Positions 41,846 through 53,824 of a DNA stretch of 64,000 bases are shown here, piece after piece; within the stretch, counting starts at the first letter, position 1; every line of letters starts with the position of its first letter. The notes beneath the pieces are model-generated. The model was not told the DNA's origin and did not search any database. It saw only the letters and a list, made by a program, of their open reading frames with translations. Position numbers and translations under genes: made by a program. Source of the stretch: Datisca glomerata (lineage: Eukaryota; Streptophyta; Magnoliopsida; Cucurbitales; Datiscaceae); NCBI GenBank assembly GCA_003255025.1, contig QANY01003900.1:186001-250000 (forward strand). Reading direction: 5' to 3'.

Positions 41846-44276
41846 TCATAAAGTCAACAGAAATAACTCATGTAGAGAGCAAATGTTTAACAGTATTATG
41901 TCATCGACGTATATGGCGTGACTTACCATATATTCCTTGTTGTGTGTCTTAGCTATTGCAGCTTGGCAACCACAATGTATACATATGGTTGTTGCTGGTT
42001 TCAGCCATATAGGAATATCCTCTAGAAATTTTTTATGCATTCAGCTTCTTCTCCTACTTTATCTAAAGCAATGAACTCTGACTCCATAGTCGATCGAGCT
42101 ATGCAAGTTTGGTCTCGTACAATTGGTTATATACATGAGACAACCAATTATTCGCGAGTACTCTAATTGCGAGACACTCTCTCCAACATTCTTCTTCAAT
42201 GTAGATTTGGCATCATATGGTGTTTGAGCAGATTTACATTCATATTGACCAAATCTCTTTAGCATATTTTCTATGTAATGAGATTGTGATAATATGAGCT
42301 CGCTTTGAGTTCTCGAGACCTTGATGCCAAGTATACATCAACTATGCCCAAATCTTTCATGTCAATGTTTTTTGTCAACATTTTATTTGTTGACATGATT
42401 ATCGAAGAGTTAGATCCCATTACATATAATCATACTAGAGCATATGCCTCATCCAAACTCTTCACGTAGACACACTCATTGATTTTGAATCCATGGGAAA
42501 TCATAACCTTATCAAACTTCTCGTGCCACTGCTTGAGAGCTTGTTTAAGTTCATATAATGACTTAGCAAGTTTACACACCATCTTTTCGTATCCAGACAC
42601 TACAAACCTTTCTGGTTGTGCCATATAAATTTCTTCTTCTAATTCACCATTCAAGAATGTTGTTTTTACATCCATTAGATGTATCTCTAGCTTATGAAAT
42701 GTTGTAATCGCTATTAAAATTTGAATTGAAGTTATTCTTGATACTGGTGAATATGTATCAAAGTAATTCAGACCTTCTTTTTGTTTGTAACCTTTAGATA
42801 CTAGTCTGGCCTTATACTTAACAATGGAACCATCCGCTTTCAATTTTCTCTTGAAAATCCATTTGCAACTTATCAGTTTGTTACCTGGTGGAAGATCTAA
42901 CACTTCCCAAGTATGATTACTCATAATGGATTCAATTTCACTATTGACTGCTTCCTTCCAAAAGGGAGCTTCTGGTGCAGACATGGCCTCGTTAAAAGTT
43001 TGAGGCTCATTCTCAAGCAAGTACGTCAAAAAATCTGGACCAAATGATTTTTCAGTTCTTATTCTCTTACTGCGTCTAGGCTCATCTTCTTTATCACTCT
43101 TATCATTTAATGACTCATCTTTCTCATTAGTAGATGCAATCATTGTATTAGATTTGTAGGAAGAGTTAGATTTGTAGGAAGAGATTACATGGAAATGTAT
43201 CCTAAAAAAATACAGCATCACGTGACTAAATGATAATGTTAGCATGCACCTCACTGTTATCGGATTTATGCACAAGAAAACGAAATGCACTACTATTATG
43301 TGCATAACCGATAAAGATGCAGTTTATGGTCTTTGTAACTAACCTTGTTCTTTTTGGAGTCGGAACAGCCACATTTGTTAGACACCCCCATACTTTTAAG
43401 AATTTATATGACGGTAATCTTCCTTTCCATAACTTGTAAAGGGTCTTGTTAGTTTTTTACGGGGTATAAAATTAAGAATATAGTTTGTCGAAAGCAAAAC
43501 TTCCCCCACAAATTTTATGGTACTCTAGAGCTGATTAGCATGGCTACCATCATCTATTTTGAAGTTCTGTTCTTCCTCTCAGCCACACCATTTTGTTGAG
43601 GAGTATAAAATGCTGCTACTTGGTGGATAATGCCATGTTGGGCACAAAAATCAGCTAAGTTTTAAGACTCATACTCTCCACCTCTATCACTTCTCAAATC
43701 TTTGATTTGCTTTTCTAATTCATTCTCAACTTCATTCTTATAAACCATAAATGTGCTTAAAGCTTCATCTTTACTTCTAAGCAAGTAAATATAACAATAT
43801 ATGAAAGTTATATAGTATTTCTTACCACCTCTAGATGTACCATTTGTAAGTCACAAATGTCAAAATGAATCAATTCTAAAGGTTCTATTTTTCTGTTATC
43901 AATATAATGAAAAGGTGGTCTAGAAAATTTACCCAACACATGTTTTACATTTATACATATGATCAAAATTAATGCTAGGTAATGATTCTATTTTTCTCAA
44001 TCTTTTTAAAGAACCATAACTCACGTGCTCTAATCTACCATGCCAAACATTAAATAACTCAACCATATAAGCAACAGAAATATTATTATTATTAATAAAG
44101 TCAATAGAAATATTCATCTTAAACAAACCATCAGCTAGATATCTCTTCCCTACAAACACACCCTCTTTAATCATGACACATTTACCATCAAACTTTTCTA
44201 GTTTTTCTTGATGGCTTACAGGAGGAGGATTCACAGCGGTAACAGAGGCAATACTAACATTACTTGGACTTGCCAT
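41846..44276 (-). pseudogene. Copia gag-pol polyprotein remnant
   Basis: The gag start is at 44276 (MASPSNVSIAS...EKLEKFDGK). It runs straight into pre-integrase sequence (FVGKRYLADGLFKMNI, VWHGRLEHVSYGSLKRL) near 44181, so most of gag and the protease are deleted. Integrase traces follow to about 43.35 kb in broken frames. The reverse transcriptase (43130-42430) holds KWIFKRKLKADGSI, YKARLVSKGYKQKEG, TYSPVSRITSIQILIA and LYELKQALKQWHEKFD. The YVDD active site is lost: the frame reads LYV then MGSN near 42415. The RT tail and RNase H follow (SRIIGCLMYITNCTRP; GCQAAIAKTHNKEY), with the expected D of CDSQAA replaced by G. Confidence 0.87.
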
Positions 44277-44308
44277 CTCAACAATTTCACAAACTGAAAT
44301 GGGAAACG

Positions 44309-44383
44309 TCAAGGATTTACACAAAACATTTATCACTAAACAACTAACCAACATATGTCCATCACTACAAAATATATATAACA
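44309..44383 (-). repeat. Truncated Copia 5' LTR
   Basis: Contains only the first 75 bases of the LTR (TGTTATATATATTTTGTAGTG ... TTTGTGTAAATCCTTGA), then changes abruptly into gag leader sequence. R, U5 and the primer-binding site are absent. Confidence 0.8.
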
Positions 44384-44388
44384 TATTT

Positions 44389-46575
44389 GAAAATATAGGC
44401 ATCTTTTCTTATATTCAGAATTAGATGAAGACTCAAAATAACTTTCTCTAAGAATCTGAATCGAAATGAAATGATCATGAATTGGTTCGTCATGCAAAAG
44501 ATTGAGATTTGTATTCCACACAGCCAATGAAGTTTTCTATGGTCAACGAGGTGGGTCTCACTCGAAAACAAATTCCAATGACATAGTAAACAACAAAATG
44601 ATCACTTTTGAATCAATTTTACAGAATCTCCTTCCTTAAAATGAAATAAACATGTACGGATGATCGTTCAACTGTCTTAACTAGAGCGATAATCAATTAG
44701 AAATCAACCTTAGAGAAGTCAGAAGTCAGTAGCCAACGTGGGAGGTTTTTAGCACTCATTATGTTTAGGAGTCAAGCACCAAGTAAGGTCAAAATAGCAG
44801 TCTTGTGGTTAGAAATAAAACATCAAAGTATGTTTATTAAAGAGTAAAGGGAAATTGAGGAAAATTGAGTTCTATTCTCTTTCTCTTTCATGTGTTTACT
44901 TAAGAAACTGAACATAATGGTGGAGTCCACTAAGATTTATTCCCAGGTAAGTGAAACTTAATTGTCCTTTCTCACATCGAAAATTAAGTTTAAAATTTAA
45001 TATTCTAAAATTATCTTCCAAGTTTTAGATACAATTACAAAAACACCTACACTTTTGATAAATCTATAAAAAAAACTATCCACTTTTAATTAGTAAATTA
45101 GATCATTTGTCAATGTGTGACCAAAAAATAATAAGTATTAATTTATTTTAAATTAGATTACATAAAGTTATTTCCTAATCATAAGTTCTCGTTAATGAAT
45201 AATTATATTATTTTGTAATTATTATTAATTTGTTTTAATTAGCAAATTAAATAATATATCTTAATTATTACTAATTTATTTTAAATGTACGCTGTAAATA
45301 TATTAAAAATTAGCATAGCAATGAAGTTATTATTCTTTGGGAAAATAGTAGGAAAAGATAGGGCGAAGTTGTAAAGCGAAAATTTTTTTATTTACAAAAA
45401 TGACCGAATATGACTGTGGTAAGTAATTTATTTACTAAAATTAAATAATGATAAATAATATTTCGGACATTTTTACAATAAAATTTTTTTTGAACATTTT
45501 TACAACATGAGTTAAAAAATAGACCATTTTTGCAGTTCTCCGTTATTCTTTTCCCCTTTTATTTAATCTTCAAAAGTATATGTTGTTTGGTTCCAATTCA
45601 TATTGCGATTAACGTCAATTCCCTTTTGATAATTGTTGTACATGTCTTCTGCGTTTATCACTGTAATGGATGACCATAGATCACAGAACTAACATATGAA
45701 GCTGAGGCAACTATGGAATCATCTCCAAGGACTATTTTACTCGCAAACAAATTCTCCGGCTACGCATACATACACATTTTTCAACAGCAATCATTAATTT
45801 ACCAAAAAAATTCACAATAAGAACAGTACACGCAAGGTTGCTTCTTTTTCTTACAAGAAACGAAGAATTTTGTATAAAAAATGGAACTCATTTGTTTAAA
45901 CCCTTTATAAAAGCTAAGCATGTAACCTTTTGACTCATCAAATTCAAGGTTTTGTATAAACATCAAGTTCCCAATCACAATAGCACTCTGCAAGTAGCCA
46001 GTGAGACGTGGAATCTTTTGAAAAACCAATCTCATCAGATGACCAGACCAGAAGAAGAACATCTACTTGTTTCAATCCTGCACTCCCTGTCATTTCATAA
46101 GCAATCAATATGGTGTGGTCCGATTGCCATAAAGACCTTGATGCGTCCCTCGGCGCCACGCATAGTGAGGAATGGCAGTGATGACCCTTCACGTACAAGT
46201 ACAAAGGCATGAAAATAAATAACTTTTGACCAGTTATGTCCTGATGATACTTTGCATAACATGGTATGGCCCGTGATTCTGCCCAAAACAACATCACTGT
46301 GCCAGAAAAGCCCAACAGGAGGGTTATGTTTCCAAAGTCATGGTTTCGTGTAAAAACATACGGTCACGATCACTTCGACACATCTACCAAGATGATGGGA
46401 CAACTTTTTAATTTTTTCTTTTTTTCGGTTTTATCCTTTTGTGATAAAAGTCACCTAAATCTATTAAAATGATTGTCCAATTTGAGACCGTGGGTTGAGC
46501 GCATAAGAAAGAAGAATAATGGGTCCAACTCTATCATTCTTTCCAAACAGATATCACCAGTTGAGTTATCTCCAT
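44389..46575. other. Intergenic region with one unassigned open frame
   Basis: AT-rich to about 45.6 kb. From 45.65 to 46.4 kb the composition becomes balanced and a 123-codon minus-strand frame appears (46315-45944), with a shorter overlapping frame. Its product (start MGFSGTVMLFWAESRAIPC) has no motif I recognise and could be a transposon or gene fragment, or a far 3' part of the BTB gene transcript. I do not call a gene. Confidence 0.4.
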
Positions 46576-46757
46576 GGGAGCTTCTGTGGTACCGGCTTGA
46601 GTACCATACCGGAACTTTTTTTGAAGTACCTGCAACACATTTGAGTTATCTCCTTGTTCAACAGATTTGAGGTACTTTCACTACATATTTGAGGTACTTT
46701 ACACACATTTTTAGTACCTATGATACCTTATCGGTGCGGTACTACAGAATTTTCCCC
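46576..46757. mobile_element. Short MITE candidate
   Basis: Imperfect terminal inverted repeats: left gggagcttctgtggtaccg, right (complement) ggggaaaattctgtagtaccg, enclosing about 180 bp with further ggtac/gtacc repeats. No coding capacity. A target duplication was not identified. Confidence 0.45.
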
Positions 46758-46829
46758 AGTTCATACGTGCATTCTTATGAGATAGCCCCCCACCCCGAAC
46801 ACACACGCACACATCATAGAGAGAGAGGG

Positions 46830-46891
46830 GTTCAACTTACATGTTACTGAGTTCAACTTACATGTTACCGAGTTCAACTTACATGTTACCG
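46830..46891. repeat. 21-bp unit in three tandem copies
   Basis: gttcaacttacatgttac(t/c)ga is repeated three times head to tail, just downstream of the BTB gene stop codon (46935), so it may lie in that gene's 3' UTR. Confidence 0.9.
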
Positions 46892-46934
46892 CACATAATT
46901 GAGGGATTGAACTTTCTCTCTTTTCAATCTGTAG

Positions 46935-49900
46935 TCATACCAACTCAGACTGATGACCACCATGTTGAGAAAGTTTAACAGAGGCGGCACGGATTAAATT
47001 TACAAGCTCTTCATCCAGCTCTTCAAGTTCTCCTGAATCATGAAGTTGACGATACAAAGGCGCGATATGATTTGCTGCAACTTCCACCAACTTCCACAAT
47101 GAAAAATCAGCAGCAACGCGGATCACCTTCACAGACAAATGCCTAGCAGAGTCAAGGCAAGCTACAATCATACGCAAGCAGTTTTCATGAATATTTTCCA
47201 ATAACCAGAACTCAGCCAACCAACAGAGCTCCAAATAAGGTTGCAACTCATTGAGCTTTTCTTCAGTACCCATAGTATCCCATAAACAACCTGACAGGGG
47301 ATTTGGCAGCTTATCAGAGTAGAACCAGTCCACTAGTTTAACCAAGGCTTCCCAACTGATAGGAACCTTAATAATTCCTGAATGGCTGCAAGCATAACAT
47401 CATTTGAAAAAGAAACCATAAGTGGGAATCCACAGAATACAAGGAGACGACAAAAAATAAGCATGGTTCTTTCATTATGATGATTAAAGGACAAACCTGG
47501 TTTAAAGAAAAATAAGTTTTTGATGCAACACTAGTAATGTTTTTTTAATGGTAAAAGATAAAAATCAACACTGGTAACACTTCGACATAAATAGAACGCT
47601 TCTTTGTAGTAACTTGTGTATGCTCCATGTCTCCAAGAGTCGTACCATTCTCCTCATTTTTTCCTCGTATGCTTTGGATTTTAACTTGCAACTACTTTCT
47701 AGCTCTCAAAAAAGATTTAGGAATACTTAGTTCTCAATAATATTTTCTTGTAGGAAACAGATATTATATTAATAAAAAGGAGTTCAGTAACAGCTTTGGG
47801 AGGATAAGAAATCCACCAAAATGGGAAAACAAACAAAACAAAAACAAACCAAAAGGCTATCTAATAATAAATAATAATTAAAGAAATGAATTCATAACCA
47901 AGAAGACATGATCTATATCTAGTGATATGCCAAAATTAATGCACCTGTCCTGCATCCCAGATTGTAACAAGGCCCTCAAATACTCGCAACTTGACCACAA
48001 AATTACTTTGTGAACATGCAAATGAGGCAAGAGTAGTGAACAAGTATGGCATGACCAATATTGCCGTCCAGTTGCTTTTGCTTCTAAGATGACGTCCCTG
48101 AAATAAAGAGAAGCTATAACTTAGAATCTCTTCCAAAGGGTAAAAATTTTTTAACGCTGTATCCGAGGCTTTGCCCCAACTAATGCACGACAGAATCAAA
48201 CACTCCCATGGGCCCTGGAATTAACGACCGGGTAAACCTCCAGTGGCCTTAAAGAGTTGACGCTAGGGATGAGTTTCGAACCTAGGACCTCATGCATTAC
48301 CGCCTAGGTACCGGGGCCCGCCCAACCACTAGGCCAACCCCTCAGGGTTCAAAGGATACAATATATTTCTTACAATGAACAATGTTTAAGAAAAATATGT
48401 ATCCAACTCATTACAAATGAAAAAGCAACATAATAGGAGATAAACCAGTGCAACATCCTATAACTTCGAATGATCTACACAAAGGAATGACATCCTCAGT
48501 ATTAAAGATTCATCTATGAAATACCAAAGAACTGTAGAATTCAGTATGTTTCCAAATTTAGTGAATAATATGAGGCAACAAAACAAGGAACAATACAATA
48601 CTAGGATCCAAATGGTGCAAGTTCAAGGAAAAAAGTCCAAAACCATACGAGAAATGATATCCGGCTGGACCAAAGGCTAGAGTCAGATTCAAGGAAGGAA
48701 AAGGTGCACCCCATTTTGGCCTTTTTCCACATAGCATATGCAACAAAGGCTGCAAGTTACAACGTTTTGCTAGGCCTTTTAACTTTTTCACAAGTTCCTC
48801 TCCGGCTTGTAGATATCCCAAGTAAACATATTCCAACAACTTAACCAATGCCTCACAATCAACATGTGTAGATAGACGAACTTCTTTCTGAACCCCCCTA
48901 AACGAGTGCGAAAAATCTCTTGTCAGAGAACTATCGCACATTTTCACATCAGCAGGTAGACTGTTAGGCGGAAGCAATGATGCACATCTAATTGCAAGAA
49001 CAACACCATGAACACTTTGAGCCTCCCCATTTGACAGGATGAGCTTCATGTCTGAAAACTCCTTCTCATCGATGGCTTTTCCGACCCTTCTCCCAAGCTT
49101 ACTCGGGAAACCATAAAATCCAAAACAACTAAGAATGCGCGCAGAATACCATCTTAATCCAGCAGTAGAAGAATATTCACTGCATATCTCCTGAAGTTTG
49201 CCAACAAGTTCACCTTCAGTAAATGGCACTTCCTTAGAAAATATGTCTCTGATATTCTGCAAGGAACCAAGATCATGTATCAGCTCGGCTAGCCCTAATA
49301 AACTGTGAACCATCAGAGTGTCTCTGCCCTCCCAATCTCCTTTAGAAGCCCAGCAACAAGTTCTCTTTTGGAAACCACGAGACAAATGAGGTGAAAAACT
49401 CAACCTCTCTACATAACCTTGATTAGTCCAGCACCATTTTACAAAAGATAACAATGTCTTTATACCTCCATGTTTGATAATCCACTTTCTATACTGGGGC
49501 AAAGCCAAATAACATGTTAAACACATCAAGTTTATGGAAATAAGGATCTTTGACATTCCAAAACTGACCCCAGATGATATTGAATTAAGTGTATGCAATA
49601 ACTCTCCAAGATAAACCATGCCTTTTGGCTTTAGGATTTCAGATAATACAGATCTGGCCTTTGATGCAAGGTTACTGCAAGGAGAATAAGCCAACATCAT
49701 AACCGCCCTGATTGCTGGTTCCCTTTTCGATGCATCAAGCTCATCACTTTGACAGATCTGACGCCAATTGGCAATTGTGTCCAGAGAAGCCAAGCTATCA
49801 AACAAATCATAAAGAGAGAAAAGAGTAAATTAACAAGCACAAAAAGACAGTCTTTATTTATTTATTTTTTTTTTTTTTTGGGGGGGGGNNNNNNNNNNNN

Positions 49901-52900
49901 NNNNNGGGGGGGGGGGGTTATGAGAGATAGGCAATATTAGTGAGAACAGGACTAGACCATGCATATGTAACAAGCATGTCAACGGGGGGGCTATTCTTAT
50001 GCCTGTGAGGATAGAAATCTTCCTGACAGTGCGCTGCAAGCCACCCAAGAATATCCCAGATGAATAGCCTCACACCAGGAAGGTGATTGGCTTTAATTCC
50101 CAACTGGGCTATGTTAATCTGCTCTTCCAATGACAGAGAGTGATTGTATTGTTGTCCAGAACGATTTTCCATTAGAAGATCAAGAAGGACCCTGTCAATT
50201 TTATTTTTCCAAAAATAAATATGATGCTCGCCTGCCCAACGAGTAATCAGGGCCAAGCGACATGCCTCCACTAGCAAAGATATCTTCTCAGTGGAAACTG
50301 TTTTGGAGTACAAACTCGGTTCACCCATAGCACAGATGATGGCATTGACAATAGGTTCACAACACAAGTTGATAACTTCTAAACATCCATCTTCACTTAT
50401 CTGCAAGAAGTAAGACCAACACATTAAAAGTAATGTATTTCAAAAGGATATGTTGTGAGCAGAACAAGCTACAACTATTACCGCTAAACATTGGGCAAGT
50501 CTAAAACCCTCCACCCGAACATGGATAGGTTGCGAACTGCCCATATAATGCACCATCATTTGTATAAATGCTTTTCCATCTTCTAGAAGCTTCTTGGCCC
50601 CAACATGGCATAAAGCTGGTATTAGGATCAGTGAATATTTTATAACAAAAAAATTGAGATATTATGTGAGAAATGTCATGGTTTAATACCTATAGCAGAA
50701 TACAACTGCAAAACTGTAGCTTTGAAAGAAAAATCTGGCTTTGCATGCATGTCTCTCAAAGCTTTCATCAGTTTAATGTCACTCCACACTTGAGATCTCG
50801 TTCGCGACCACCGCAAGAGTATAGTTCTCAGAAGAGATAGCATCTGTTGGATATACTCAACTGGCTCCATAGCTCTGGAAGATTCATATATATTTTTAAC
50901 TATATCAGGGATAATGTCTGTTTTCTCCAGAATCTCCCAAGCTCGTTTTTCACAATTAGTAGTCAAGTTTGAGACGATGAGGTCCAAAGCAGAAGCACTT
51001 GATATAGCAACTTGTATTTGATGGGAAGATAGCAAGCATGAAAGAGGATGGGCAAGATCCAACACATAATGTTTCTGCATGGAATTGGGAACAACACCGA
51101 CCAGCTTCACTGCAACATTAACTGCTATACTTGATATAGAAATGTTTTTGTATCGTAGAATCCAAACAAGTGAATCGACGATATCAGCTAACGAATCCTG
51201 ATAATGGAAAGCGAGAAAATGAGGGAGAGAAAAAAATACCACATGGAGCTTTCTAAAGTATCTCAAACAATTGATACAAAATATGTTCTCCTGATATATT
51301 TACATAAATGCACTATTCCACGAGATTCGGCACTTGATAAATATTTAAAATTCACCAGGGTTCATTCTCATAACATGAACTAAGTTCATCGAAATGTTAC
51401 CATTTCTCAACGACGACCATAAGTGAATATCTAGACAATTCAAGAATGAAACAATCAATTGCCACCTCGTTAAGAAAGAAAACACTTCTCCACTCAAGTT
51501 CTCTAAATAAGCTAAATTGTGGACTAATAACCTCAGATGAATATTATTTCAATTTTAGAATGTTCAATAGAGCATAGGGTAAACTGCAATACGTAGATTA
51601 ACCATTCTAGGACAACACCACATCCATTCTACCTTGCCCATACCCATCATTTCTTATCAAAAAGTCAAGCATCATCATTATGTCTAATTCGTAGGAAAAT
51701 ATTAGAGTACCAAATACAATTTTTTTTTTGGTCGATGTCAAACACAATATATTTTCTGGTGCATAAATCAAAGATTTGGGAAACGAGGCACATTGCTGAT
51801 TTGTATTTTCAATTTTATTTTTCAATGCTTAAACAGATGTTCAGGGACACAAATTGCTAAATGCATTTTTTGGGTATTTGAGATGAAAGACATGAGAGTC
51901 TTAAGAGGGAAGGAATCTGTGTTTGATGAGTCAAATCGTCTTTGGAGTAATGTGGGTACATGAAGGGACGTGATCAACTGGTCTACAGTTCTCTTGGGCT
52001 GGTTTACAGGCTTTTCTTTTGACACTTATCTTTCATTAAAATTTGTATGCAATGCAGGACAGATGGGTAAGGTCGAAAGTGAACTACTTGACTTGTAGAA
52101 ATATGATCTCTATAAGTGAACTACTTAGGCTTGTTTCATTATCAAATATGTTGCACTTCTTCTTTAATCAATTCGGCCTCCAATAAAGGCCATGAGCTTA
52201 TTTATAGGGAGTGAAGGACTCCTTTTGTATGTTTAGGTGGATAATTGCATATAAAAGACTAAAAAACTTACTTTGATAAACATTTAAAGCTCTTTCAATT
52301 AAGTTCTTGCCTCCATTTCAGACTATATTACATACTCTTGGGAGAGAGGAACTGCAGAGGAGATGTATCTATAGTTTTATGATCATGCATGAGGAGTATC
52401 ATTCCCATATCCAAATCAGTTACAATCATTTTGACACACACAGGACTAGTTCTGTTAATTGCATATGTTTATACACCTTCCGAAGAAACATTTCACCATT
52501 ATCTCACTTCCATTTTTTGTTTTGTTTTCCATTAATATGACCTCAGTAAATGTCCAATTTGCAATCCCATCTTAAAAACAAACAGCCTCAAGCAACATCA
52601 CGACTATCATTATCTCACTTTCTATTAACAGACATCCAAATCAGTAGCCTAATCCACTAGCACACCACATACAAGAACTGCATAATAAAGAGTGTTATTC
52701 TCAATTAAATACCTATGTCATCACGAGAAACCATTCGGTGATTATTCATACAGTTCTATGCAAAATATTAAAAACGAAAAAGGGAATTTAATAAGCCAAC
52801 AATGCCCCACAAACATGATGGCCTATGAGAATATCTCAAAGACAAAGTGAAAAAATTATGATATCACCTTTATGAGTGGATGGTTCAGCATATCTCTGGG

Positions 52901-53824
52901 AACAGTTTCAAGAAATGCTTCAATTGAGCGAACTACATGTCTCTGTACCTCAATATCCGTGCACCTCCATCTTCTTGTGTAATTTTCAGTAAACCTGATA
53001 TGCAAACAAATCGGTTAAGTCCTTCTAAAAGTTTTCTTAAATTTTAGAACAGATACTTTCAATATCTAGAGAACAACTGATGAGTAAATTAACCCTTCCT
53101 TTTTCTTTAAAGAACTCCAGAAGCTGATCCCAGAAGAGTTTCTGTTCTCTAGTAATCTAAAATTAAGCAATTGACTGCAATATAATTCTTCCAACTCATA
53201 TGGTCTTTCTAACTGGTTTCAAACAGGAAAATATCAGAAGACGCCATCAATCAAATGATGTACCATTTCATTCAGAAAAAACATTGACCACGGACTGTAG
53301 AATCTTCTTTTAGACACGTACAGGACCAAGTTATTTCCATTATCAAATAACTCCAATTTTCAAACAAACCATCGTATGTGTACGGTGTACCAAATAGGAA
53401 TATCATGCGCCGATAACTTAACAAATGAACTATAGGTTGGAGCGCTCTAAATTACTCTTCTTCAATGCAACCAAGAAGTAAAATTGGTCAGATTTCACAA
53501 CTACAAGAAATATTTACCAAACCAACTCTGGCTTTTAAGACAGATAACTATGCAACAAACAGACAGATTAACTAACTTGGGAGTGGTGGTAAAAGCAGCA
53601 AAGATTTGAGAAACAATGAATGAATATAAGAAGGCGGGAAAATGAAGAACTCGGATTGAAAGAGATTTTGATATACAATATTGCGTGCAAACCAACGGGA
53701 AATGAAGGAGAAGAAGTATATGTGCGAACCTGGTACCAAGGTTGAGAGCGTTTTGAAGGCGTTGATGGATTGTAAAGACGTGACTGCTGCTGTGAGCTCC
53801 TCCTTCGCCTTTCGACGATCTCAT
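46935..53824 (-). CDS. ARM-repeat and double-BTB/POZ protein (At1g04390-like)
   Basis: Eight exons, minus strand: 53824-53730, 52994-52868, 51197-50690, 50615-50482, 50400 to about 49919, 49794-48649, 48097-47945, 47385-46935; about 1031 aa. The N-terminal 650 residues are helical ARM/HEAT-like (HQRLQNALNLGT, CTDIEVQRHVVRSIEAFLET, SLADIVDSLVWILRYKN, VRVEGFRLAQCLA). Two BTB/POZ domains follow: one near residues 690-800 (EFSDMKLILSNGEAQSVHGV) and one near 830-980 (SDVILEAKATGRQYWSCHTC, VHKVILWSSCEYLRAL, WEALVKLVDWFYSDKLP). BTB proteins often act as CUL3 ubiquitin-ligase adaptors; that role is inference. The matching family member is, from memory, At1g04390 (about 1000 aa). The junction of exons 5 and 6 is hidden by a poly-G/N gap: exon 5 runs into a TAA with no donor visible. 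All other junctions are in phase. An out-of-frame ATG lies 7 bases upstream of the start. Confidence 0.88.
48190..48344 (-). mobile_element. tRNA-derived SINE in a BTB-gene intron
   Basis: On the minus strand: gaggggttggcctagtggtt at the 5' end, with A box TGGCCTAGTGG (about 48334-48324), then ggcggtaatgcatgaggtcc and the B box AGGTTCGAAACTC (48284-48272). Same family as the copies at 31.8 kb and 19.5 kb. Lies between exons 6 and 7. Confidence 0.8.
49880..49917. other. Assembly gap: poly-G flanking 17 Ns
   Basis: Nine G, 17 N (49889-49905) and twelve G, preceded by a T run. It falls exactly at the exon 5/intron boundary of the BTB gene. The length is arbitrary and neighbouring bases may be wrong. 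Confidence 0.97.

Larger units (their letters stand above)
40538..44383 (-). mobile_element. Copia LTR retrotransposon, defective
   Basis: Minus-strand element with a 649-bp 3' LTR (40538-41186), a purine-rich tract tggggggat just before it, a Copia pol and a 5' LTR reduced to about 75 bp (44309-44383). Both outer ends carry the TG/CA dinucleotides, and the flanks are the same five bases, tattt (40533-40537 and 44384-44388), read as the target-site duplication. Coding order on the minus strand: gag start, pre-integrase, integrase remnants, reverse transcriptase, RNase H, as in Ty1/Copia. Internal deletions and frame changes make it non-autonomous. Confidence 0.88.
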
